Assembly: GCA_030065615.1 (NCBI GenBank)
Contig: JASJDR010000021.1
Location: forward strand, 1 to 64,000
Direction: 5' to 3'
Origin: Xenococcus sp. MO_188.B8
GTDB lineage: Bacteria; Cyanobacteriota; Cyanobacteriia; Cyanobacteriales; Xenococcaceae
DNA length: 64,000 nucleotides
A program made the position numbers and the translations under genes. Below the pieces are notes generated by a model that searched no databases, had not been told where the DNA came from, and worked only from the letters and a program-made list of their open reading frames with translations. Shown one piece after another: positions 17,716-25,549 of this stretch; within the stretch, counting starts at the first letter, position 1; every line of letters begins with the position of its first letter.

Positions 17716-20211
17716 ATGAAAAAAATTGCATTGCTGATTGGCGTGAGTCAATACCAATCGGATTTAGCTCCTTTACCCAAAGCCACCAAAGATGTTCAGG
17801 CGATGCAGAAGGTTTTGCAAAATCCTGATATTGCAGGGTTTGAGCGGGTAAAACCACTAATAGATCCTGATGCTCAGACAATGCGAGAAGAGATTGAAGT
17901 CATATTTTCAGAATTACAGAAAGAAGATTTGGTATTGCTATTTTTTTCTGGTCATGGAATTAAAGATGACCGAGGTAAACTATATTTTGCAACTCATAAT
18001 ACTCGTAAAAATGAAAAGGGAAAGCTTATTTGGTCAACAGCTGTAGCTGCCAGCTTTATCCAGAACTTAATGAGCCAGAGTCGCTGCAAGCATCAAGTAG
18101 TAATCTTAGACTGTTGTTTTAGTGGTGCTTTTGCCGCAGGGATGACAGCAAAAGACATTGGCAATGTGGATATTAAAACTCGACTAGGGGGAGAAGGAAG
18201 GGCAGTTTTAACTTCTTCTAATTCCACCCAATATTCCTTTGAACAACAAGAATCAGACCTTTCAATTTACAGCCGTTATATCGTCGAAGGGATCGCTACT
18301 GGGGCTGCGGATCTCGATAGTGATGGTTGGATAGAGGTGCAAGAATTACATGAATATGCCAGGGGAAAGGTGCAAGAAACCGCACCAGCAATGAATCCAG
18401 AAATTTATGCGGTCAAGGAAGGTTTTAAAATTCGCTTAGCTAAAGCATTAATTACTGATCCCAAACTAAAATATCGTAAAGAAGTTGAACGCTATGCCAG
18501 TCGTGGTGATATCCCTGCTCACGGACGCATTATTCTAGATACTTTGGGCAAGCAACTGGGCTTATCATCGGAAGAGGCGGCAGTAATTGAAGATGAGGTT
18601 TTGCGACCATATCGTGAGCGTTTAGAACATTTACAGCGATATAGAGAAGCTTTTACTGCTGCGATTAATGATGAATATCCCTTGAGTGCAGCAACTATCG
18701 ATGATTTAAAGCATTTTCAGGTAATTTTGGGGCTTAGGTATGAAGATATTAAGTTCATTGAGGAGGATGTCAATGAGCAGATTAGGCAGCAAGCAGAGAC
18801 CAAGCAGCAGAATTTAGTTCGGTATCAGGAAGATTTCACAGAAGCAGTTGAGCGGGAATTTCCTCTGTCTGATTCAACTCGTAGATCATTAAGTCAGTTG
18901 TGGCAATCTTTAAATTTGAGTCAACCAGAAGTAAGGGAAATTGAGCAACCGATTGTTGAGCAGAAAGCCAGGGAATATGAGGAACGTTCTCAGACCTCTC
19001 CCCCAGCTCCTCAACCTCTCCCCCAGCCCCTCTCCTACGAGGAGAGGGAGGAAATTCCAGGAGAGGGGAGCAGGGAAAACGAGGAGGGAAGGACAGAAGA
19101 GAATATTTCCCCTGGAGAAACAACTTCTAATCAGGAACTTAGGACTACTCACTCTCCAGCACAACTTAGACGCGAAAGTATTGCTACTGAAAGAACTTCT
19201 TCTGCATCACGACGCAATAATAGAACTACAACAGGAATTACGAGAAAGCAGTTTTTACAATGGGCTGGCTGGGGAGGAAGCGGTTTGATCGCGACATTGG
19301 TAGTCAGTCAGATTATCAAAGATCCTACATATATCTCAGTAGCCAAACCCAAATATACTAAACCTACTGAAGATAGTGATAAATTTGCAGGTTTACCTTT
19401 ATGGACAGTTGAATTTGAAACAGTGACGGTTAATTTCAAAGGCGAGGAAGTTAGGCGTTCTACTCATCAGACTAAGTTTTTCAAAGAAGATTTAGGTAAT
19501 GGCGTGATTTTAGAAATGGTGTCAATTCCTGCTGGTGAATTTGAAATGGGTTCTTCAAACGACGATGAAAAAGATCGAGACAAAGATAAAGGTCCTCAAA
19601 GTAAAGTATCGGTGCCAGCCTTTTTTATGGGGAGATTTACCGTAACCCAGGCACAGTATCAGGCAGTGATAGGCAGCAATCCTGCCAATTTTAAAGGAGA
19701 TAAGCGTCCTGTAGAACAAGTGTCATGGCATGATGCAACTGAGTTTTGTCAAAAATTGAGCGAAAAAACAGGACTTAACTATCGTTTACCCAGTGAAGCT
19801 GAATGGGAATATGCTTGTCGCGCTGAAACTACAACTCCTTTTCATTTTGGGGCAACTCTGACCAGTAATTTGGCAAACTATAACGGTACTTTTATATATC
19901 AATCTGAACCAAAGGGAGAATATCGGGAACAAACCACAGAAGTAGGCATATTTCCACCTAATACTTTTGGTTTGTATGACATGCACGGCAATGTCTGGGA
20001 ATGGTGTTTTGATCGCTGGCATGATAACTATAATGGTGCGCCAAGTGACGGCAGTCCTAGGCTAGACGATAATGACAAGAATTATCGTTTACTGCGGGGG
20101 GGTTCTTGGGACGGTGGTCCGCGGTACTGCCGTTCTGCTAATCGCAATTGGAATGATCCCGCTCAGCGCAGCTTCGGTAATGGGTTGCGTGTGGTATGTT
20201 CGTCGGCGTGA
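17716..20211 (+). CDS. Caspase-family effector with FGE-type C-terminal sensor domain
   Basis: Residues 1-250 are a caspase/metacaspase-like peptidase. The catalytic His is in FFSGHG (H80) and the catalytic Cys in DCCFSG (probably C134). Residues about 290-425 hold two copies of a helical effector-associated module (YREAFTAAINDEYPLS and YQEDFTEAVEREFPLS). A Pro/Glu-rich linker is partly encoded by a palindromic repeat. A single hydrophobic segment preceded by TRKQFLQWAGWGG (about 508-532) suggests membrane anchoring. Residues about 595-831 form a formylglycine-generating-enzyme/C-type-lectin fold (MVSIPAGEFEMGS, RLPSEAEWEYACRA, GLYDMHGNVWEWC, LRGGSWDGG). The last 40 residues resemble a retroelement variable region. 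Both catalytic residues are present. I infer a suicide or conflict effector with a ligand-sensing C-terminus. Confidence 0.88.
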   Translation: MKKIALLIGVSQYQSDLAPLPKATKDVQAMQKVLQNPDIAGFERVKPLIDPDAQTMREEIEVIFSELQKEDLVLLFFSGHGIKDDRGKLYFATHNTRKNEKGKLIWSTAVAASFIQNLMSQSRCKHQVVILDCCFSGAFAAGMTAKDIGNVDIKTRLGGEGRAVLTSSNSTQYSFEQQESDLSIYSRYIVEGIATGAADLDSDGWIEVQELHEYARGKVQETAPAMNPEIYAVKEGFKIRLAKALITDPKLKYRKEVERYASRGDIPAHGRIILDTLGKQLGLSSEEAAVIEDEVLRPYRERLEHLQRYREAFTAAINDEYPLSAATIDDLKHFQVILGLRYEDIKFIEEDVNEQIRQQAETKQQNLVRYQEDFTEAVEREFPLSDSTRRSLSQLWQSLNLSQPEVREIEQPIVEQKAREYEERSQTSPPAPQPLPQPLSYEEREEIPGEGSRENEEGRTEENISPGETTSNQELRTTHSPAQLRRESIATERTSSASRRNNRTTTGITRKQFLQWAGWGGSGLIATLVVSQIIKDPTYISVAKPKYTKPTEDSDKFAGLPLWTVEFETVTVNFKGEEVRRSTHQTKFFKEDLGNGVILEMVSIPAGEFEMGSSNDDEKDRDKDKGPQSKVSVPAFFMGRFTVTQAQYQAVIGSNPANFKGDKRPVEQVSWHDATEFCQKLSEKTGLNYRLPSEAEWEYACRAETTTPFHFGATLTSNLANYNGTFIYQSEPKGEYREQTTEVGIFPPNTFGLYDMHGNVWEWCFDRWHDNYNGAPSDGSPRLDDNDKNYRLLRGGSWDGGPRYCRSANRNWNDPAQRSFGNGLRVVCSSA
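19009..19078. repeat. Palindromic repeat inserted in frame in the caspase linker
   Basis: CCCTCTCCT (19028-19036) and AGGAGAGGG (19040-19048) form a perfect 9-bp stem around ACG. They sit in CCCAGC/GGGGAGCAGGG-rich text typical of dispersed cyanobacterial repeats. It is read through as the linker PPAPQPLPQPLSYEEREEIP without a stop. Confidence 0.6.
20092..20211 (+). other. Candidate DGR variable region (VR) in the caspase gene
   Basis: The 3' end of the caspase gene encodes LRGGSWDGGPRYCRSANRNW, then NDPAQRSFGNGLRVVCSSA and a stop. This is the end of FGE/C-type-lectin targets of diversity-generating retroelements. Codons at normally variable sites fit adenine mutagenesis of an AAC/AAT-rich template: GAC, GGT, GGT, TAC, AGC and TTC beside fixed CGT, TCT and GCT codons. 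The row 20101-20160 is 34/60 G+C, against 19/60 for row 17941-18000 of the same gene, as expected when template adenines have been replaced. The invariant GTGTGGTATGTTCGTCGGCG end resembles the usual initiation-of-homing side. No reverse transcriptase, Avd or template repeat is in the window. Confidence 0.7.
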
Positions 20212-20279
20212 GCACTCTCTATAGTCAGAGCTGGTAAATGGGAATTTAGGTGATTTCTGAGAAAAAACATGCCATTGAT

Positions 20280-20307
20280 GTAGGGGCGCATCGCGATGCG
20301 CCCCTAC
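20280..20307. repeat. Perfect 28-nt palindrome (GTAGGGGCG class)
   Basis: GTAGGGGCGCATCG is followed immediately by its exact reverse complement. It lies 69 nt after the caspase stop. It could act as a hairpin terminator for the operon or as a dispersed repeat. An imperfect relative is at 17184-17213, on the other side of the locus. Confidence 0.85.
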
Positions 20308-20961
20308 AAGTCCAAAAATAAAACCAGGTCGGATAGCTTGGTAGCTAAATGTGTGAAGAGTTATCCGATCTACAGAAAAATAATGCCTAAAATCTTCAAA
20401 GGTAGTATTTCTAATAAGCTGAAATCGGCGATCGCGAAAATCAAACCACTACAGAAGATAGATAACGCGTCAATAAAGCCAGGTTGTGGGAGAAAACTTC
20501 TGCGGAGTCTGACCGCTAGATGAGTCCCTCTTCGAGGATCAAGAAAACTCATCAAGGTCGCCCCGCTTTTGACCAGGGAATACCGGTCACCGTTAGGAAC
20601 TGATGACTGTTTACTGAAAATGATTGCTTTGATGAGAATATTCTTGTTGCCAACATTTTTTCAGTAATTGTATTCGATATAAATACCAAAAGCGTCTGAA
20701 ACTCCAAGTAGATTGTTGATCACAAATACGCTGATTTAAATATTGCCATGTACTGCGAGTTATTAGTTTAAGTTTCATATTTTTTGACCAAAAAAATTGC
20801 AAAGGGTGATTTTTGAGAAATAAGTGTGTGTTGCCTAATACTAATTTGGCAAATTTGCTCCCCAATCTTCTTGGTAGAAATTGCCTAAAAATAATAAGTT
20901 AATCGATAATAATCAAGTAGTTATACTATTGTTATTTTTCAACAATATGATATAATTCAAA
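20308..20961. other. Gene-poor stretch after the caspase locus
   Basis: No supported gene was found. The segment 20495-20590 is GC-richer and contains CTTCTGCGGAGTCTGACC and CTCTTCGAGGATC, the wording of dispersed repeats also seen at 23987-24009. Short frames on both strands (20296-20523 and 20370-20555) show no family pattern. No retroelement template repeat was seen. Confidence 0.5.
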
Positions 20962-21315
20962 CTAACTTCGGGTAATGTTTAGAGTAATTTTGCCACCAAA
21001 ATCAGGAATAGGTGCGGCAAGTTTAGATAATTTGACCTGAACCTTTTCTACTTTCTCTAAAGCTAGAATAGCATCTGCGATCGCGTTAATTAATTTTTCT
21101 ACTAGACCAAACTGAGAATTCTTAATAATTTCTTTAACAGTTGCGATCGCTTCTCGATAATCAAAAGTATCCTCAAGCTCATCAGTTTTCCCAGCAGGAG
21201 ACAGATCTAGCCATAGAATAAGATCTACTTCAAACCATTGCCCCAGAGTTCGTTCTTCTGGTAGATAACCTGTATATCCGTAACAGCGAATTCCTGTAAT
21301 CTCTATTGAATCCAT
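20962..21315 (-). CDS. folB: Dihydroneopterin aldolase
   Basis: FolB cleaves 7,8-dihydroneopterin to 6-hydroxymethyl-dihydropterin and glycolaldehyde in folate synthesis. The 117-residue protein is of normal length. It shows the family markers IEITGIRCYGYTGYLPEERT, the central DTFDYREAIATVKEII with the GLVEKLINAIADAIL helix, and the final VQVKLSKLAAPIPDFGGK. The short N-terminal MDSIEITGI start is canonical. It is divergent from the dehydrogenase gene, with 41 nt between the two starts, so their promoters overlap. Confidence 0.94.
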   Translation of the reverse strand: MDSIEITGIRCYGYTGYLPEERTLGQWFEVDLILWLDLSPAGKTDELEDTFDYREAIATVKEIIKNSQFGLVEKLINAIADAILALEKVEKVQVKLSKLAAPIPDFGGKITLNITRS

Positions 21316-21356
21316 GAAATAAGTTAAATTATTTAGTGCGTTAATATTTTATTGCT

Positions 21357-22313
21357 ATGCAAGGTATTTGGTTAGAAAAACAGCAATTACAACTCAAAAG
21401 CGATCTGCCGATTCCTGACTCACCAGCAGGAGAAGCGAGAATTAAAGTTTTGCGAGCAGGAATTTGCAATACTGATCTAGAACTTTTAAGGGGATATTAT
21501 CCCTACACAGGAATTCTCGGTCACGAATTTGTTGGTGTTGTCGAGTCAGGAGCGCCTAATTTAATCAATAAAAGAGTTGTCGGGGAAATCAACGCCGCTT
21601 GTGGCAAATGTCATTTCTGTCTGACTAATCAACCCACCCATTGTGAACAACGTACTGTATTGGGAATTGTGAATCGCAATGGAGCTTTTGCCGATTATTT
21701 AACCTTACCTGTAGCTAATTTACATGCTGTTCCCGATCAGGTTACTACCGATGCTGCTACCTTTACCGAACCCTTAGCTGCTGCCTTAGAAATCCAGGAA
21801 CAAGTTAAGATCTTGCCTGAACATAATGTATTAGTGGTAGGAGATGGCAAACTCGGACAATTAGTTGCCCAAACTATAGCTTTAACTGGCTGTGATCTCT
21901 TGGTCATTGGTCGTCATCATGACAAGTTAGAGAAATTAGCATTGAGAGGGATTAAGGTCGGGTTTGAAGATATTGTCAGTCCCAGAAGTTTTGATATCGC
22001 GATCGAATGTACAGGAAATCCTGATGGTTTTAATCTGGCTTTATTTGGTTTACGTCCCAGGGGAACTTTAGTCTTAAAGAGTACCTATGCAGGTAAATTG
22101 ACATTAGATGCTTCGGCGATAGTGGTAGATGAAATTACCGTTGTCGGTTCTCGATGTGGTCCTTTTGCCAAAGCTTTAGATCTGTTATCTCAGAATAAAG
22201 TGGATGTTACTTCTTTAATTGAGACTTGTTATCCTCTCGAAGAAGGATTAGCTGCTTTTTCCCATGCTCAACAGCGAGGAACTTTAAAGGTTTTATTGAA
22301 AATGGATTCGTAG
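21357..22313 (+). CDS. Zinc-type medium-chain alcohol dehydrogenase
   Basis: The 318-residue MDR enzyme has the catalytic-zinc site GICNTDLELLRGYY followed by GILGHEFVGVV, and the structural-zinc cysteines in CGKCHFCLTNQPTHC. The nucleotide-binding strand is LVVGDGKLGQLVAQ, with GKL in place of the usual GxG spacing. It is somewhat shorter than the 340-350 residues common in threonine- or sorbitol-dehydrogenase-like members, to which it is closest by eye. The substrate is unknown. It is likely cytosolic and NAD(P)-dependent. Confidence 0.88.
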   Translation: MQGIWLEKQQLQLKSDLPIPDSPAGEARIKVLRAGICNTDLELLRGYYPYTGILGHEFVGVVESGAPNLINKRVVGEINAACGKCHFCLTNQPTHCEQRTVLGIVNRNGAFADYLTLPVANLHAVPDQVTTDAATFTEPLAAALEIQEQVKILPEHNVLVVGDGKLGQLVAQTIALTGCDLLVIGRHHDKLEKLALRGIKVGFEDIVSPRSFDIAIECTGNPDGFNLALFGLRPRGTLVLKSTYAGKLTLDASAIVVDEITVVGSRCGPFAKALDLLSQNKVDVTSLIETCYPLEEGLAAFSHAQQRGTLKVLLKMDS

Positions 22314-22459
22314 ATCATGAGGAAAGTAGAGCGATCATGGAAAATAAACTTTCATAAATACTAATAAGCATAGTTATCAAGAAAATATGATCGCTTTTTA
22401 GACAAATACGTTACATTGCCGTACAATAGGAGCATAATAACCAATTTATCATATCCATT

Positions 22460-22744
22460 ATGGCTAAGACAAATTCTTCTTCTTCAGCCAGACTAGAGGC
22501 TCGCGTTAAACCAGAAGTTAAAGCATTGTGGCAAAAAGCAGCTGAATTAGAAGGTAGAACTCTAACTGATTTTGTTATTACTAGTGTTCAGGAAGCAGCG
22601 TTTAAAGTTATTGAACGGCATGAGAAACTGAAACTAAATCGCGATGATAGTGAAGCTTTTGTCAATGCGTTGCTCAATCCACCTCAACCTAATGAATCTT
22701 TGAAAGCAGCAGCTTTACGCTACAAAGAAACAATGTCAGATTAA
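22460..22744 (+). CDS. DUF1778 antitoxin (ribbon-helix-helix, TacA-like)
   Basis: The 94-residue protein reads ARLEARVKPEVKALWQKAAE, LEGRTLTDFVITSVQEAA, then a C-terminal toxin-binding tail (FVNALLNPPQPNESLKAAA). This is the DUF1778 ribbon-helix-helix pattern of antitoxins that neutralise GNAT acetyltransferase toxins and repress their own operon. Its stop overlaps the toxin ATG by 1 nt (TAATG), typical coupling. The toxin downstream is frameshifted. Confidence 0.88.
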   Translation: MAKTNSSSSARLEARVKPEVKALWQKAAELEGRTLTDFVITSVQEAAFKVIERHEKLKLNRDDSEAFVNALLNPPQPNESLKAAALRYKETMSD

Positions 22745-23260
22745 TGGTTTTCAAAATTGAATCACTAGATCGCAGGAAGCACCAACGAGGTAATTTTTCC
22801 TGTGGAATAGATAGTTTAGATCGCTATATCCAGCAACAAGCTTCTCAAGATTTGAAAAAAAATTGCTACGGTATTTGTGTTAATCGATTTTCCTGAGACA
22901 GAAGTAATTGCTTACTATACCCTTTCTGCCTACACAGTGGAGATAACTGAGTTAAATAGTTCATTAGCTAAAGGTTTACCTCGTTATCCTCTTTTGCCTG
23001 CGACATTATTGGGTCGTTTGGCAGTTGATCGTGATTATCGAGGTCAGCATTTAGGAGAATTGATGTTAATAGATGCTTTAAAGAAAGCATTGGAAGCAAC
23101 TGCCTCTGTAGCCTCTCTAGCAGTAATTGCAGAAGCTATTGATGAAACAGCAGCAAACTTTTATCGGAAGTATGGTTTTCAAGAGTGTCAAGACAATTCC
23201 AGTAAACTATACTTGCCTATGAAATCAATTAACGAGCTTTGTCAAAGTCTGAATATTTAG
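22744..23260 (+). pseudogene. GNAT-family acetyltransferase toxin split by a frameshift at an A8 run
   Basis: From ATG at 22744 the frame encodes MVFKIESLDRRKHQRGNFSC, continuing through GIDSLDRYIQQQASQDLKK, the N-terminus of TacT/AtaT-type toxins. It then leaves register at AAAAAAAA (22855-22862) and stops at TGA after about 50 codons. Removing one A restores FVLIDFPETEVIAYYTLSAY, then LLGRLAVDRDYRGQHLGELM (the acetyl-CoA loop) and AANFYRKYGFQ to 23260. The toxin would acetylate aminoacyl-tRNA. It may be dead, a sequencing error, or expressed by slippage on the A8 run. Confidence 0.8.
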
Positions 23261-23340
23261 CTATTAATCGCATTGTCAGAAGAAACAGAAAAACAACTTT
23301 GTAGATAATAAGCAAAATAGAGCGATAATAGAGAATAATT

Positions 23341-23673
23341 ATGAGCAGATTGACTTTAAGATTACCAGAAACATTACATCAACAATTGACAAATTTAGCT
23401 GAGGAAGAAGGAATTTCTCTTAATCAATATATTGTTTATGCTTTGACGCGCCAAGTAGCTTCTGCTTATACAGTTCAAGTGATTTCAGAAGCAAGTCGCC
23501 AACAACAGCAGCAGAATTTTGACAATTTAGTGGCGCAATTAGGGAAAGCTGACGAAAATGAGATTGAAAAGGTATTATCTCAAAGAAAAGTTGTGCAAGT
23601 CGAACCTGAGTTAACTCCCGATATAGTTAATCGCCTAAAAACACTAATTCAGAATCAAAATTATAAAAAATAA
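23341..23673 (+). CDS. Ribbon-helix-helix antitoxin-like protein (HicB/Arc type), orphan
   Basis: MSRLTLRLPETLHQQLTNLA and EEEGISLNQYIVYALTRQVA form a textbook Arc/HicB ribbon-helix-helix DNA-binding domain in residues 1-42. A Gln-rich linker (SRQQQQQNFDNLVAQ) and a short acidic helix follow. The 110-residue length is normal for cyanobacterial members. No toxin frame is directly adjacent, so it is an orphan antitoxin or a small regulator. It sits between two disrupted toxin-antitoxin loci. Confidence 0.75.
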   Translation: MSRLTLRLPETLHQQLTNLAEEEGISLNQYIVYALTRQVASAYTVQVISEASRQQQQQNFDNLVAQLGKADENEIEKVLSQRKVVQVEPELTPDIVNRLKTLIQNQNYKK

Positions 23674-23815
23674 GATTATTTAGATTTTGAGGTTTTTGAT
23701 CAGGCGATCGCTTTTAGCCAAATATGTCACATAGGTAAGAGATCGCGTTCTACCTTGTGTCAATATGCAATCAGGACGATCCATAATGTATATGTAGCCT
23801 ATAGATTTAAAGCCC

Positions 23816-24079
23816 ATGCTAGAAAAATCCCAAATTATTAGCGTATCTTCAGAGGTAATGGGCGGAACTCCTGTTTTTACTGGTACTAGAGTTCCGATTC
23901 AAACTTTCTTAGATTATTTAAAAGCAGGGGAATCTATCGATGATTTTTTAGCAGGATTTCCGACCGTAACTAGGGAACAAGCGATCTCTTCGAGATCCGC
24001 AAGCGGGGCGCATTTCTCGAAGAAGCGGAAAAACAACTTATTACTACGATTAGGTAATTATGAAACTGCTTTTAGATAA
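23816..24079 (+). pseudogene. DUF433 antitoxin disrupted by a 23-nt insertion
   Basis: IISVSSEVMGGTPVFTGTRV, PIQTFLDYLKAGESIDDFLA and GFPTVTREQAI are the DUF433 winged-helix antitoxin pattern. After REQAI the protein turns into SRSASGAHFSKKRKNN, which is not family sequence. Deleting 23987-24009 restores the ending AIAFLEEAEKQLITTIR and a TAA at 24055-24057, 2 nt before the toxin ATG. The present frame instead runs on to 24079 and overlaps the toxin start by 20 nt. The C-terminal helix that should bind the toxin is lost. Confidence 0.82.
23987..24009. repeat. 23-nt insertion repeat in a former HIP1 site
   Basis: The segment TCTTCGAGATCCGCAAGC plus GGGGC separates GCGATC from GC. Without it the sequence is an intact GCGATCGC, in the middle of a conserved gene. 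TCTTCGAGATCCGC contains a TCTCGAAGA-like dyad. Similar wording (CTCTTCGAGGATC, GCCCCGCTT) recurs at 20528-20570. Confidence 0.75.
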
Positions 24080-24380
24080 ATGTATTGATCGAAGATTAGC
24101 GAGAGAGTTCGTCGGGCAAAATATCAAAACTGTTCGGCAAATGGGATGGGCTGGAACGAAGAATGGTAAGCTTTTAGCCTTAGCAGAAAAAGAGTTTGAT
24201 GTTTTTATTACAGTTGATCGTAACTTATCTTTTGAGCAAAATTTGCCAAGTTTCAACATTGCAGTAGTTGTTTTAAAAGCACATTCTAATCGATTGGCAG
24301 ATTTAAAACCATTAGTACCTCAAATTCTGGAGATATTGCCTAATTTAGTTAAAGGTCAAGCTGTAATAGTTAGTGAATAA
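24060..24380 (+). CDS. DUF5615 PIN-like toxin
   Basis: The 106-residue protein starts MKLLLDKCIDRRLAREFVGQ. It carries the acidic residues expected of a PIN-like RNase fold: D6 in LLLDKCID, E in ALAEKEFDVFITVDRNLSFE and the D of TVDRN. DUF5615 proteins are the usual toxin partners of DUF433 antitoxins. The reading frame is intact although its antitoxin is disrupted just upstream, an arrangement that should be toxic unless the toxin is inactive or poorly translated. Confidence 0.82.
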   Translation: MKLLLDKCIDRRLAREFVGQNIKTVRQMGWAGTKNGKLLALAEKEFDVFITVDRNLSFEQNLPSFNIAVVVLKAHSNRLADLKPLVPQILEILPNLVKGQAVIVSE

Positions 24381-24731
24381 TTGTAATATTTTGGGTCGCT
24401 TTTTGAAAAAATACATCAAATAGATAAGCGATCTCTATGTGCGATGTTATCTCGGAAAATCAGTGTATGACGCTCGATTATCAACCCAGAGAGAACAGAG
24501 GGTTGAGACTGAATTATAGGCTCGCTATGTCTAGTTGAACTCGGGAAACAAGCTCGCAAGTAACTAAGAACTGAAAATAAATTAAGGTATGATGCTACAG
24601 ATGATTTAAATTACTTTACCTATCCTGTTTGAAAAAATTGTAAATTACCTAATGTCCTTGAGATATCTTTTGTCATGTTAGCAAATAGCATCGTTTGTTA
24701 CTTAAATTTTGTTCCCTAATCTTTGTATAAA
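24381..24731. other. Intergenic region before the response regulator
   Basis: No gene is supported. The region should hold the response-regulator promoter. I see no clear regulatory dyad apart from a loose CTCGCTATG/CAAGCTCGCAAG motif near 24522-24560. Confidence 0.4.
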
Positions 24732-25418
24732 ATGAGAATTTTAATTGTAGAAGATGACGATCGCATTGCCAAGCCATTAGCGGAAGACTTGCGACACCAA
24801 CATCATGCTGTAGAGATTGCTAGAGATGGCATTGAAGGATGGGAATATACTCAGGCGATCGCATATGATCTAATTTTATTAGACTTAATGTTACCTCGAT
24901 TAGATGGCATAAGTCTTTGTAAACAATTACGCAAAGAAAAATACAATGCTCTAATTTTAATGCTGACGGCTAAAGATACTCTCACAGACAAAGTTTTGGG
25001 ACTCGATGCAGGAGCAGATGATTATTTAGTCAAACCTTTTGAACTAGAAGAATTAGCAGCCAGAATTAGGGCTTTATCTCGTAGAAGCCTCGAAACCAAA
25101 CCACCCATTCTTAGTTATGGCAAATTGCAACTAGATTCCACAGCAGACAAGGTTACTTACGATGGTGAAATTTTACTCCTCACACCCAAAGAATATATGA
25201 TTTTAGAGTTATTTCTCCGTAACCCAGAAAGAGTGTTTAGTCGGTCGGAAATTCTAGATAAATTATGGGAATTTGACAAAGTTATTAAAGCAAGCGATCG
25301 CACGGTGAGAACTCACATTACCAATTTACGCCACAAACTTAAAGCAGTAGGAATGTCCGCAGATTGTATCGAAACAGTTTATGGTTTGGGTTATCGTCTG
25401 CGTGGTGCAAAAGATTGA
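24732..25418 (+). CDS. OmpR/PhoB-type response regulator
   Basis: The receiver domain has the acidic pocket (ILIVEDDDR), the phospho-acceptor Asp in YDLILLDLMLPRLDG, the T/S switch in LMLTAKD and the Lys in ADDYLVKPF. The C-terminal winged helix (LTPKEYMILELFLRNPERVF, then RTVRTHITNLRHKL) binds DNA. ATG at 24732 fits the canonical MRILIVEDD start; a TTG 9 nt upstream is less likely. It is followed by a DE-rich duplicated protein and then by a histidine kinase, which is presumably its cognate sensor. Confidence 0.93.
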   Translation: MRILIVEDDDRIAKPLAEDLRHQHHAVEIARDGIEGWEYTQAIAYDLILLDLMLPRLDGISLCKQLRKEKYNALILMLTAKDTLTDKVLGLDAGADDYLVKPFELEELAARIRALSRRSLETKPPILSYGKLQLDSTADKVTYDGEILLLTPKEYMILELFLRNPERVFSRSEILDKLWEFDKVIKASDRTVRTHITNLRHKLKAVGMSADCIETVYGLGYRLRGAKD

Positions 25419-25483
25419 TTCAAACGACTGTTTTTATCGATCAAATCGCATCTCATATAAAAAAAATGTAATAACAGATAAAT

Positions 25484-25530
25484 CTTGATAATTTCTTGAT
25501 GTTCTCGAAATAGATATGAGTTATCGAGAA
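25484..25530. promoter_or_regulatory. Candidate response-regulator operator upstream of the acidic protein
   Basis: CTTGAT occurs at 25484-25489 and again at 25495-25500, an 11-nt period expected for tandem OmpR-type half sites. TTCTCGA (25502-25508) and TCGAGAA (25524-25530) form an inverted repeat. Both lie in the 130-nt gap between the response regulator and the acidic-protein gene. Binding by the adjacent regulator is inferred. Confidence 0.4.
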
Positions 25531-25549
25531 TATTGGAGATAATACTTCT

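Noticed and set aside
20296-20523. 75-residue plus-strand frame after the caspase
   Set aside because: Basic random-looking protein covering repeat DNA, with its start just beside the palindrome; no family pattern and an antisense frame of equal length exists.
20596-20625. CTGATGA followed by GAAAA, hammerhead-ribozyme-like
   Set aside because: The required stem between the two core motifs does not form and the flanking stems I and III are not paired.
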